Shown: one piece after another, positions 1 through 8,193 of the stretch
Position numbering within the stretch: the first letter of the stretch is position 1
Layout: each line of letters starts with the position of its first letter
Assembly: GCF_003254745.1 (NCBI RefSeq)
Contig: NZ_QKXH01000007.1
Location: 239,491 to 303,490 of the forward strand
Reading direction: 5' to 3'
DNA length: 64,000 nt
DNA from: Flavobacterium aquariorum
GTDB taxonomy: Bacteria; Bacteroidota; Bacteroidia; Flavobacteriales; Flavobacteriaceae
Notes under the pieces: model-generated
Databases searched by the model: none
Told to the model about the DNA's origin: nothing
Seen by the model: the letters and a program-made list of their open reading frames with translations, nothing else
Made by a program: the position numbers and the translations under genes

Positions 1-1542
1 AAAAGAGCCAAGTCTAATATTAAAACATTATTAGATCAAAGACCTGATTATGCTACCGTTTTAGATGGGAATAATGCCGTTTTGACAAAAGCATCTGCAA
101 TTACTATTGGATCAATCATTCAATTAAAACCAAACGAGAAACTGGCTTTAGACGGAAAACTACTTTCTGAAAGTGCTGCTTTTAATACGGCTGCTTTAAC
201 AGGTGAAAGTAAACCGGAAAGCAAGAAAAAAAATGAAATTGTTTTGGCGGGAATGATTAACTTAAATAAAGTTGTCGAAGTCGAAGTTACAACTGCGTAC
301 ACCGATAGTAAACTTTCAAAAATACTAGAAATGGTGCAGGAAGCGACGGTCAAAAAAGCACCAACCGAATTGTTTATTCGAAAATTTGCTAAGCTCTATA
401 CACCAATTGTCGTTTATCTAGCTTTGGCAATTTGCCTGATACCTATGTTTTTTGTTGCGGATTATGTATTCAGTGATTGGTTATATCGAGCTTTGGTTTT
501 CTTAGTGATTTCGTGTCCTTGCGCTTTAGTGATTTCTATTCCGTTGGGGTATTTTGGAGGAATTGGAGCCGCAAGTAAAAATGGAATCCTGTTCAAAGGC
601 TCCAATTTTTTGGATATAATGGCAGCCATTCAAGTAGTTGTTATGGACAAAACTGGAACACTTACCAAAGGTGTTTTTAAAGTTCAAAAAGTGGTAGCTG
701 TTGGTGTTTCTAAAGATCAGCTGGCAGGATATACTGCCGCGTTGGAATCTAAATCTTCGCATCCTGTTGGAACAGCAATTGTTGAATATACAAAAGTGTT
801 AGATAAAACTTTAAAAATTACTGAAGTTGAAGAAATCACTGGACACGGACTTAAAGGAAAAATCAATGATACTGAAATAATCGTGGGCAATGCTAAGCTG
901 ATGAAACAATTCAATATTAATTATGATTTAGAATTGGACAATTCCCCCTTTACAATCATAATTGTGGCCATGAATAAAGTGTATTCCGGTTATTTTTTAA
1001 TTGCTGATGAAATAAAAGATGATGCCAAAGCGGCTATTCAAAGCTTGCGTAAAATAAACGTCAAAAGCATAATGCTTTCTGGCGACAAACAAGCTGTCGT
1101 TGATGCCGTTGCAAAAGAACTGAATATCGATTTGGCTTACGGAGATTTATTACCCGAAAATAAAGTGGAACATGTCGAAACTTTAAAATCACAACTTCTA
1201 AAAGTGGCATTTGTTGGTGATGGGGTAAATGACGCACCTGCGATTGCACTTGCAGATGCTGGAATTGCAATGGGCGGATTAGGTAGTGATGCCACCATCG
1301 AAACTGCCGATATTGTCATTCAAAATGACCAACCTTCAAAGATTTACACAGCGATTAATATTGGGAAACAAACCAAAAAAATTGTGTGGCAAAATATTAC
1401 TATGGCCTTTGTGGTAAAAGCTGTTGTTTTAATACTCGGAGCTGGAGGTTTGGCAACGATGTGGGAAGCAGTTTTTGCAGATGTTGGTGTTGCTTTATTG
1501 GCAATTTTGAATGCCGTTCGGATTCAAAGAATGAAATTTTAG
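1..1542 (+). CDS. Heavy-metal P1B-type ATPase (Zn/Cd/Pb class), 5' truncated
   Basis: The frame is open from base 1, so the start lies outside the window and about 513 C-terminal residues remain. It is an inner-membrane ATPase that exports soft divalent metals to the periplasm. Visible landmarks in order are the actuator TGES (near base 200), the membrane CPC ion-binding motif inside SCPCALVIS, the phosphorylation motif DKTGTLTKG (Asp codon at 646), the nucleotide-binding SSHPVG and the hinge GDGVNDAPAIALADAG. The last membrane helix carries an Asp in FADVGVALL, which in ZntA/CadA proteins (P1B-2) is a metal ligand, so Zn/Cd/Pb is more likely than Cu. The N-terminal metal-binding region and first helices are not in the window. 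It precedes a Cys-rich secreted protein and a CusCBA-like system, so the region is a metal-resistance block. The family call is secure; the substrate is inferred. Confidence 0.95.
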   Translation, partial: KRAKSNIKTLLDQRPDYATVLDGNNAVLTKASAITIGSIIQLKPNEKLALDGKLLSESAAFNTAALTGESKPESKKKNEIVLAGMINLNKVVEVEVTTAYTDSKLSKILEMVQEATVKKAPTELFIRKFAKLYTPIVVYLALAICLIPMFFVADYVFSDWLYRALVFLVISCPCALVISIPLGYFGGIGAASKNGILFKGSNFLDIMAAIQVVVMDKTGTLTKGVFKVQKVVAVGVSKDQLAGYTAALESKSSHPVGTAIVEYTKVLDKTLKITEVEEITGHGLKGKINDTEIIVGNAKLMKQFNINYDLELDNSPFTIIIVAMNKVYSGYFLIADEIKDDAKAAIQSLRKINVKSIMLSGDKQAVVDAVAKELNIDLAYGDLLPENKVEHVETLKSQLLKVAFVGDGVNDAPAIALADAGIAMGGLGSDATIETADIVIQNDQPSKIYTAINIGKQTKKIVWQNITMAFVVKAVVLILGAGGLATMWEAVFADVGVALLAILNAVRIQRMKF

Positions 1543-1676
1543 ATTTAAAAAAAAACATCAAGGATGCTTGTGTAAAACTGGCATTCTTTATTAATTATAA
1601 TATTCCTTTTTAACATGGCATTAGCAATAAATCAGTACAAATTGATTAAATTTGAATTGAAATAATAAAAGTAAAA

Positions 1677-2045
1677 ATGAATAAATTTCACTTTTTAGTA
1701 ATTATATTATTTGGCTTCTTACTGATGCCAAGTGGTGTTTTTGCATGTGAAAATAATTCTGCTAAACATTCTTCTCGAAAAGAAATTTCTTCGAAAATGT
1801 GTAATGATGATTGTTGTAAAAAGGATGGTCATTCAAAAAACAAAAGCCACGAAGGTTGCGGTGGTAAATGTAATCATTCGAAATGCGGTTGTGCTTCTTC
1901 TTGCAATACATCTATTTCGATTACTGAATGGAATATTGATACCAATCGTTTTAATTTTTCCTCAGCAAAGCAAAACTTTTTTAACTATGAGACCACTATT
2001 TCTTCCGGTTTCAACTCTTTATGGCTTATACCAAAAATAAGCTAA
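1677..2045 (+). CDS. Small secreted Cys/His-rich protein, function unknown
   Basis: This 122-residue protein has a hydrophobic N-terminal export signal (about residues 4-22) ending VFA-C. It may be cleaved by signal peptidase I or, less typically, lipidated on Cys24. Nine cysteines fall between residues 24 and 76, including CNDDCC and CGGKC, with interspersed His and Lys. The C-terminal 45 residues are ordinary and Cys-free. A periplasmic or surface metal-binding role (sequestration or sensing) is inferred from composition and from position between a Zn/Cd ATPase and HMBD proteins. I recognise no named family. A second open frame overlaps it but lacks a sensible signal and is a shadow. Confidence 0.7.
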   Translation: MNKFHFLVIILFGFLLMPSGVFACENNSAKHSSRKEISSKMCNDDCCKKDGHSKNKSHEGCGGKCNHSKCGCASSCNTSISITEWNIDTNRFNFSSAKQNFFNYETTISSGFNSLWLIPKIS

Positions 2046-2260
2046 ATCAAATTTTGACAGCCATACGTGTGTCAAATTGGAAGCAATTCTTGCTTTAAAA
2101 TCATTTGTTTTATAGGGTAATTGAATTATAGTTTATTTCTATGGTTTTGTTATTCTAAAGCCAATTAAATTCAAAATTATTTAAACTTAAAACAAAACGG
2201 CAATTACTAAATCGAATCTTTCGATGAAGTTAATTTCCCGTTTATTAAAATCAAAAAAAA

Positions 2261-2878
2261 ATGAAAAATTTAATTATCATATTAAGTGCATTTTTTGCAT
2301 TTAATACAGTAGCATCAGCACAGAATGTAACAAAAAAAGAGGATCAAAAAACAATTTACGTTTGCCCTATGCATCCTGACGAGACAAATTTAAGTTCTGG
2401 TAAATGCCCAAAATGTGGAATGGATTTGGTAAAAACTACCGAAAAAATTGATACACATGCTCTCAAAGGTAGTCAACCTATGACTAAAACGGTAACAAAA
2501 TATGTTTGTCCAATGGATGGCACAACTTCTGATAAACCGGGTAAATGTTCCAAATGTGCAATGGCAATGGTCAAAACTACTGAGAAAATTGATTTGTACC
2601 CGCTAAAAGGAAGTCAGCCTACTAGTAAAACTGTGACAAAATATGTTTGCTCAACGGACGGTACTGTTTCTGATAAACCAGGTAAATGTTCTAAATGTGG
2701 AATGGATATGGTAAAAGTCACTGAAAAAGTTAATTTACACCCGTTAAAAGGAAGTCAGCCTACCAGTAAAATTGTAGTAAAATACGTTTGTCCAATGGAT
2801 GGTTCTACTTCTGATAAACCGGGGAAATGCCCTAAATGCGGTATGGAAATGAAGCAAAATGAAGATCATAAAAACTAA
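2261..2878 (+). CDS. Periplasmic protein with four tandem heavy-metal-binding (HMBD) motifs
   Basis: This 205-residue protein starts with a signal peptide (residues 1-20, ending VASA-Q). It then has four copies, at about residues 33-58, 81-105, 128-152 and 175-199, of the pattern YVCPM-x(8-12)-GKCxKCGM, spaced exactly 47 residues apart for the last three. This is the HMBD motif usually found once at the N-terminus of CusB-like adaptors. Linkers between copies are nearly identical (LKGSQPTSK), so the array arose by recent tandem duplication. Repeat 2 has KCAMAM instead of KCGMDM and repeat 3 has CST instead of CPM, but the Cys residues remain. It lies 31 bp upstream of the DUF3347 lipoprotein gene, probably co-transcribed. 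A metal buffer or chaperone feeding the downstream CusCBA pump is the likely role; this is inferred. Confidence 0.85.
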   Translation: MKNLIIILSAFFAFNTVASAQNVTKKEDQKTIYVCPMHPDETNLSSGKCPKCGMDLVKTTEKIDTHALKGSQPMTKTVTKYVCPMDGTTSDKPGKCSKCAMAMVKTTEKIDLYPLKGSQPTSKTVTKYVCSTDGTVSDKPGKCSKCGMDMVKVTEKVNLHPLKGSQPTSKIVVKYVCPMDGSTSDKPGKCPKCGMEMKQNEDHKN

Positions 2879-2909
2879 TCCGATCTGTCAATAACATAAA
2901 AATTTAAAA

Positions 2910-3482
2910 ATGAAAAAAATAATTCTTTCAGTAGTAGCAATAACAATCATAATGGTTTCTTGTAACCAAAAAAATAAACAAGAAGAAACAGTTAATTCAG
3001 AAATAAATAAACCTGAACCTGAAACTACAACTGTAAAAGTCAACCCAAATTCTTTTTCCATTAAAGAAATTGTAACCGATTATTTGTCTTTAAAAAATGC
3101 ATTGACTAAAGATGATTCTAATGCTTCTGCCGATGCTGGAAAAGCAATGGTTGAAACATTGGAGAAAATTGATATGAAAAAATTGTCCGGTGAACAGATG
3201 AAAATTTATATGGATATTGCTGATGATCTTAAAGAACACGCGGAACATATAGGTGATAATGGAGGAAATATTGCGCATCAAAGAGAACATTTTGTTTTAA
3301 TGAGCAAAGATATCAACGATTTGATAAAGACCTTTGGAACAGAACAAAAACTATATCAAGACTTTTGTCCAATGGCTGATGAAGGTAAAGGTGCTATATG
3401 GATTAGCGAGCTGAAAGATATCAAAAACCCATATTTTGGTTCTGAAATGCTTACTTGTGGTTCAGTGAGAAAAGAATTTTAA
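2910..3482 (+). CDS. DUF3347 domain lipoprotein
   Basis: This 190-residue protein has a lipoprotein signal with lipobox VSC (Cys at about residue 18), followed by a Glu/Thr-rich linker. A DUF3347 domain occupies about residues 47-187. The domain is largely helical, with the typical C-terminal signature DFCPM...W.S....NPYFG..MLTCG. DUF3347 is found alone or fused to CusB-type adaptors of Bacteroidota copper/silver efflux systems and is thought to handle metal in the periplasm. The spacing from the four-HMBD gene (31 bp) and a terminator hairpin just after the stop suggest a two-gene transcript separate from the pump operon that starts 88 bp later. Confidence 0.88.
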   Translation: MKKIILSVVAITIIMVSCNQKNKQEETVNSEINKPEPETTTVKVNPNSFSIKEIVTDYLSLKNALTKDDSNASADAGKAMVETLEKIDMKKLSGEQMKIYMDIADDLKEHAEHIGDNGGNIAHQREHFVLMSKDINDLIKTFGTEQKLYQDFCPMADEGKGAIWISELKDIKNPYFGSEMLTCGSVRKEF

Positions 3483-3486
3483 GATG

Positions 3487-3513
3487 AAAAAAATCTTCAA
3501 AAAGATGTTTTTT
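3487..3513 (+). terminator. Intrinsic terminator after the DUF3347 gene
   Basis: An A-tract, ATCTT, a CAAA loop, AAGAT and a T-tract form a short hairpin immediately after the stop codon. The stem is short, so termination may be partial and let some transcript run into the efflux operon. Confidence 0.55.
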
Positions 3514-3569
3514 ATTGAGTTCATTGACGCACAGACAATCGTTAGCATTTCACCTAAATACTAAACATT

Positions 3570-4859
3570 ATGGTAGAAAAATTAGTATCATTTTCATTAA
3601 AAAACAGATTCGTAGTCTTGCTCGTTTCGGTCTGCTTATTTACTTGGGGTGTTTATAGTGTGCAACAAAATCCTATAGACGCTATTCCCGATTTGTCCGA
3701 AAATCAAGTAATTGTATTTACGGAATGGATGGGAAGAAGTCCACAGGTTATTGAAGCACAGGTAACTTATCCTTTGGTATCCAATCTTCAGGGAATTCCA
3801 AAAGTGAAAAACATTCGTGGTGCTTCTATGTTTGGAATGAGTTTCGTCTATATTGTTTTTGAGGACAATGTTGATATTTATTGGGCAAGAACCAGAGTTT
3901 TGGAACGACTGAATTATGCTCAACGGCTTTTACCTCAAAATGTAGTTCCAACTCTAGGACCTGACGGCACGGGGGTTGGCCATGTTTTTTGGTATCATTT
4001 AGATGCAAATGGTATGGATTTGGGTGAGCAAAGAGCCTTGCAAGATTGGTATGTGAAATTTGCCTTGCAAACTGTTCCGGGAGTTGCAGAAGTAGCTTCT
4101 TTTGGAGGTTTTGAAAAGCAATACCAATTGGTTTTAGATCCTTTGAAAATGCAATATTATAAAGTCAGTATGATGGAAGTGATGAACGCCGTCAAAGCCA
4201 ACAATAACGACGTTGGAGGGCGAAAATTTGAAATGAGTGATATGTCATACATCATAAGGGGTTTGGGATATATAAAAAACATAAAGGATGTTGAAGAGAT
4301 TGCCATCAAGAATTACAATTCCATTCCGGTTCGCGTAAAGGACATTGGTTCCATCCAAATGGGGGGTGATTTGCGTTTGGGTATTTTTGATGAAGATGGC
4401 AAAGGTGAAGTAGTTGGTGGTATTGTAGTAATGCGATACGGAGAAAATGCCGATAAAGTGATAAAAGCAGTTAAAACCAAAATGAAAGAAGTGGAGAAAG
4501 GATTGCCTGAGGGAGTGACTTTTAAAACTTCTTATGACAGAAGCGAATTAATAGAAAAAGCCATCACTTCAGTAAAAGGTACGCTAATGGAAGAAATGAT
4601 TGCCGTTTCGATAGTGGTATTACTTTTTCTGTTTCATTGGCGAAGTGCTTTAATTATTTTGATCCAAATACCAATATCTGTGGCAGTTGCCTTTATTTTT
4701 CTGCAGGCTTTTGGAATATCTTCAAATATTATGTCACTGACGGGAATCGCTTTGGCGATTGGTGTTTTGGTTGATGATGGAATTGTGATGGTGGAGAATG
4801 CATATAGGACAATTTCGGAGAAACAGGAAGAAATGGATAATAACCAACACCCTATTTAA
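3570..4859 (+). CDS. CusA/CzcA-family heavy-metal RND pump, N-terminal half (split gene)
   Basis: This 429-residue frame encodes the first half of a heavy-metal efflux RND pump, a proton-driven inner-membrane transporter that forms a tripartite complex with an adaptor and a TolC-type channel. It contains TM1 (about residues 12-30), the first periplasmic loop with family-typical NPIDAIPDLSENQVIVFTEW and SMFGMSFVYI, TM2-TM3, and TM4 with LVDDGIVMVEN. The TM4 acidic pair is the proton-relay site. It stops at TAA (4857-4859) in the cytoplasmic loop after TM4. The remainder continues in another frame from 4861. Family members are normally one chain of about 1,040-1,080 residues; the two parts here sum to 1,074. 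It may be a disabled gene, a sequence error, or a working two-chain pump. Confidence 0.9.
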   Translation: MVEKLVSFSLKNRFVVLLVSVCLFTWGVYSVQQNPIDAIPDLSENQVIVFTEWMGRSPQVIEAQVTYPLVSNLQGIPKVKNIRGASMFGMSFVYIVFEDNVDIYWARTRVLERLNYAQRLLPQNVVPTLGPDGTGVGHVFWYHLDANGMDLGEQRALQDWYVKFALQTVPGVAEVASFGGFEKQYQLVLDPLKMQYYKVSMMEVMNAVKANNNDVGGRKFEMSDMSYIIRGLGYIKNIKDVEEIAIKNYNSIPVRVKDIGSIQMGGDLRLGIFDEDGKGEVVGGIVVMRYGENADKVIKAVKTKMKEVEKGLPEGVTFKTSYDRSELIEKAITSVKGTLMEEMIAVSIVVLLFLFHWRSALIILIQIPISVAVAFIFLQAFGISSNIMSLTGIALAIGVLVDDGIVMVENAYRTISEKQEEMDNNQHPI

Positions 4860-4860
4860 A

Positions 4861-6798
4861 ATGAAAGAAAAACTCAAAAATATATTCAAAAAAGAAAACG
4901 ACCCGTTGACTTCGGAGGAGAAATTAAAATTAATTGAAGCCTCTTCCAAATTGGTTGGACCGGGTGTATTTTATTCGACTATAATAGTAATAGCTTCTTT
5001 TTTACCTGTATTCCTGCTTACGGGAATGGAGGGTAAATTGTTTAGCCCATTAGCTTGGACAAAATCGTTTATACTAATTGTGGATGCTTTTTTTGCGATT
5101 ACACTTACTCCTGTTCTGATTAGTTTTTTACTCAAAGGCAAACTTCGAACAGAGAACAAAAATCCAATAAACAGAAAATTAGAAAGCATTTACACACCGA
5201 TTTTGACCCTTTGTTTAAAATGGAGAAAAACAGTTTTAGCGGCCAATATTGTGGCATTGTTAATAGGTGTATTAATGTTTACTCGTTTGGGATCCGAATT
5301 TATGCCTCCGCTCGACGAAGGTTCGATTTTGTTTATGCCTGTAACTTTGCCAGACGTTTCCAATTCTGAAGTGAAACGAATTTTGCAGGTTCAGGACCGA
5401 TTGATAAAATCAATTCCAGAAGTGGCCCATGTTTTAGGAAAAGCTGGCAGAGCCAATACTGCAACAGATAACAGTCCCATAAGCATGATTGAAACCATTG
5501 TTTTGCTAAAACCACACAGCGAATGGAGAAACGGTAAAACGAAAGCGGATATCATAAATGAAATCAACAACAAATTGCAAATACCGGGTGTTACTAATGG
5601 CTTCACACAACCTATTATCAATCGTATCAATATGCTTTCAACGGGTATCAGAACTGATGTGGGAATAAAAATATACGGTGAAAGTTTGGACACCATTAAT
5701 GCTTTATCACAAAAAATAAAAATGGCATTAGAAGGAACTTCGGGAGTAAAAGATTTGTACGCCGAACCCATTACGGGTGGAAAATACATTGATATTGTGC
5801 CCAAAAGAGAAGTCATTGGGCGATATGGACTATCTATTGATGATATTAATAACGTGGTGGAAGCTTCTATTGGTGGAATGAAACTCACCACAACCATCGA
5901 AGGAAGGCAGCGTTTTTCGGTTAATGCACGATATGCTCAAGAATACCGAAATAGCATTGAAGCCTTGAAAAAACTACTGGTACAAACGATGGAATTTGGT
6001 CCCATTCCATTAGAAAGTGTTGCCGATGTAAAAATAAGCGATGGTCCACCAATGATAAACAGCGAAAATGCAATGCTACGAGGTAGTGTATTGTTTAATG
6101 TTCGTGACCGAGATTTAGGAAGTACGGTCAAAGAAGCGCAGGCAAAACTGAATGAAATGATGACAAAAATGCCCAAAGGCTACTATGTGGAATGGAGTGG
6201 TCAATGGGAAAATCAAATCAGAGCCAACAAAACGCTGGGCATAATTCTGCCAATTGTTGTCGTGATTATTTTTCTCATTTTGTATTTCACGTATCGTTCC
6301 ATGAAAGAGGCTTTGATTACAATGATAACCGTTCCGTTTGCGTTGATAGGAGGTGTTTTCATGGTCTATTTTTATGGAATCAATTTGTCGGTTGCTGTTG
6401 CTGTAGGCTTTATTGCTTTATTTGGTTTGGCTATAGAAACGGCAATGCTGATTACTATTTATTTGAATGAAGCTATGAATAAAATGGTCATTAAGCACGG
6501 TAATAGTTCTGAAGCAATTACTGAATCGATATTGAGAGAATATATTATTGAAGGTTCTGCCAAACGATTGCGCCCAAAATTGATGACTGTTTCTGTTTCA
6601 TTATTTGGTCTGATTCCTATTCTTTGGGCAACGGGAACAGGTGCCGATGTGATGCTCCCAATCACTGTTCCGCTCATAGGAGGAACAATTACTTCAACGA
6701 TTTATGTATTATTAGTAACCCCGGTTGTTTTTGAAATGGTGAAACTTCACGAATTAAGAACAAAAGGAAAAATTAGTCTCATAGATGCAAAACATTAA
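4861..6798 (+). CDS. CusA/CzcA-family heavy-metal RND pump, C-terminal half (split gene)
   Basis: This second part (645 residues from ATG 4861) starts in the cytoplasmic loop before TM5. It includes TM5-TM6 (FYSTIIVIASFLPVF, EGKLFSPLAWTKSF), TM7, the whole second periplasmic loop with GSEFMPPLDEGSILFMPVT, GKAGRANTATDNSPISMIET and TGIRTDVGIKIYG, and TM8-TM12. The frame is open back to 4798, overlapping the first half by 62 bases, but homology resumes only after 4861. I chose ATG 4861 because stop and start are arranged as TAAAATG, which would allow termination-reinitiation. The first loop residues (KEKLKNIFKKENDPLTSEE) are highly charged. All expected motifs are intact and I see no further frame disruption, arguing against long-standing decay. 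Confidence 0.88.
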   Translation: MKEKLKNIFKKENDPLTSEEKLKLIEASSKLVGPGVFYSTIIVIASFLPVFLLTGMEGKLFSPLAWTKSFILIVDAFFAITLTPVLISFLLKGKLRTENKNPINRKLESIYTPILTLCLKWRKTVLAANIVALLIGVLMFTRLGSEFMPPLDEGSILFMPVTLPDVSNSEVKRILQVQDRLIKSIPEVAHVLGKAGRANTATDNSPISMIETIVLLKPHSEWRNGKTKADIINEINNKLQIPGVTNGFTQPIINRINMLSTGIRTDVGIKIYGESLDTINALSQKIKMALEGTSGVKDLYAEPITGGKYIDIVPKREVIGRYGLSIDDINNVVEASIGGMKLTTTIEGRQRFSVNARYAQEYRNSIEALKKLLVQTMEFGPIPLESVADVKISDGPPMINSENAMLRGSVLFNVRDRDLGSTVKEAQAKLNEMMTKMPKGYYVEWSGQWENQIRANKTLGIILPIVVVIIFLILYFTYRSMKEALITMITVPFALIGGVFMVYFYGINLSVAVAVGFIALFGLAIETAMLITIYLNEAMNKMVIKHGNSSEAITESILREYIIEGSAKRLRPKLMTVSVSLFGLIPILWATGTGADVMLPITVPLIGGTITSTIYVLLVTPVVFEMVKLHELRTKGKISLIDAKH

Positions 6799-8191
6799 AT
6801 ATTATCTAGAAGTCGTAAGTGAAAAATCGAAAGGAGAAAGTCGAAAGTCACAAGTCGCTAGTTCTAAAGTTTCGAAACTATTTAGTTGTTTCATTTCTCT
6901 TTTTTACTTAAAAGATGAAAAGAATTATACTCAAAAATTCGATAGATTTTGGACTTTAAGACTTTTGACTTTTGCACTTTTGACTTTTTTAAATGGTAAT
7001 GCCCAAACACTTACGTTGGACAATGTTTTGAGTACAATCAAAGCAAATAATCCACAATTAAAAATGTATGATGCCGACATTCAAAGTATGGATGCTTCGG
7101 CGAAAGGCGCCAGAAGTTGGATGGCACCGCTGGTAGAAACAGGTTTCTTTATGACTCCGTATAATTCCAATTTATGGAAAGCTGATGAAATGGGGTCGGG
7201 AATGGGGAATTATATGATAGGTGTTACCCAAATGATTCCGAATGTCTCTAAGTTAAATGCTAATGAAAATTTGATGAAAGCAATGTCTTCAGTCGAAAAC
7301 GAAAATAAAAATTTCACTTTGAATCGATTAAATGCATTGGCCAAAACCTATTATTATGAATGGATAATCATTAAGAAAAAGACAAAAATAGCCCAAGATA
7401 ATCTTCAGCTTTTGGAGTATATGATAAAAAGTATGGAAATACGCTATCAATACAATATGGATAAATTGCCGTCTTATTATAAGGCCAAATCCCAATATGC
7501 GACTTTGCAGAGTATGATTGTGATGTTGGAAAATGATGCGTCTCAGCGAAAATATATGCTTAACACCTTAATGGCTCGTGATAAAAACGTGGATTTTGAA
7601 ATTGATTCCAATTATCAAATTAAGGATTTCAATTTCCTTGAAGCCGATTTGTCTTCCTATATCAATAACCGTAGTGATATCAAAGCTATTGATAAAACGA
7701 AGGAAATCAATAACTACAAAATTGAGGTCGAAAAAGTCGCAACGAGGCCGGAATTCGGCGTAAAATACGATCATATGTTTGCTTTTGGCAACCAGCCACA
7801 ACAATTTTCATTGATGGGAATGATGACTATTCCGGTGTCTTGGTCAACCAAAATGAATAAAGCGAATATGGAAAGCTATCGCATCAAAAACGAAAGCTTG
7901 GACTGGCAAAAACAAATGATAGCCAACGAAGCAAGCGGAATGATAAAAGGAATGAATGCGGAGTTTTTGAACCTGAAAAAGCAATACCAAATTACACAGG
8001 ACAACATTCTTCCGGCTTTAAAACGAAACTATGATACTGCCATTTTAGCTTGGCAAAACAACACCGGAGATTTATTTGTTGCACTAGAAGCTTGGGAAGC
8101 GATGAACATGACTCAAATTGATGCCTTGGATAAATTGAAATCGATTTTAACGGCGCAGGTAGAAATCGAAAAACAACTTGAAATTAATTAG
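6785..8191 (+). CDS. TolC/CusC-family outer-membrane efflux protein with repeat-derived leader
   Basis: This outer-membrane channel component of the tripartite metal pump overlaps the RND gene by 14 bases. From about residue 75 it is a normal outer-membrane efflux protein (LTLDNVLSTIKANNPQLKMYD start, long coiled-coil-forming helices, periodic Leu/Ala). The first 74 residues are odd: about 50 polar residues, then a hydrophobic stretch LRLLTFALLTFL (residues 58-69) ending NGNAQ. That stretch resembles a signal peptide but is encoded by GACTTTTG-type repeats. The only upstream in-frame Met is residue 1. An internal TTG at 6965 would give a compact signal peptide and is a plausible true start. 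The protein is about 50 residues longer than a standard family member because of this leader. Confidence 0.88.
   Translation: MQNIKYYLEVVSEKSKGESRKSQVASSKVSKLFSCFISLFYLKDEKNYTQKFDRFWTLRLLTFALLTFLNGNAQTLTLDNVLSTIKANNPQLKMYDADIQSMDASAKGARSWMAPLVETGFFMTPYNSNLWKADEMGSGMGNYMIGVTQMIPNVSKLNANENLMKAMSSVENENKNFTLNRLNALAKTYYYEWIIIKKKTKIAQDNLQLLEYMIKSMEIRYQYNMDKLPSYYKAKSQYATLQSMIVMLENDASQRKYMLNTLMARDKNVDFEIDSNYQIKDFNFLEADLSSYINNRSDIKAIDKTKEINNYKIEVEKVATRPEFGVKYDHMFAFGNQPQQFSLMGMMTIPVSWSTKMNKANMESYRIKNESLDWQKQMIANEASGMIKGMNAEFLNLKKQYQITQDNILPALKRNYDTAILAWQNNTGDLFVALEAWEAMNMTQIDALDKLKSILTAQVEIEKQLEIN
6811..6990 (+). repeat. Imperfect inverted element of AAAGTC / GACTTT units
   Basis: The left arm (6811-6864) contains repeated AGTCG/AAAGTC units (for example AAAGTCGAAAGTCACAAGTC). 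The right arm (6952-6990) contains the complementary GACTTT, GACTTTTG and CACTTTTG units. The AT-rich middle has small inverted matches such as TTTCGAAA. It lies wholly inside the 5' end of the outer-membrane efflux gene. I read it as a short dispersed element that inserted at the gene's start and has been retained as leader sequence. Confidence 0.6.
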
Positions 8192-8193
8192 TT

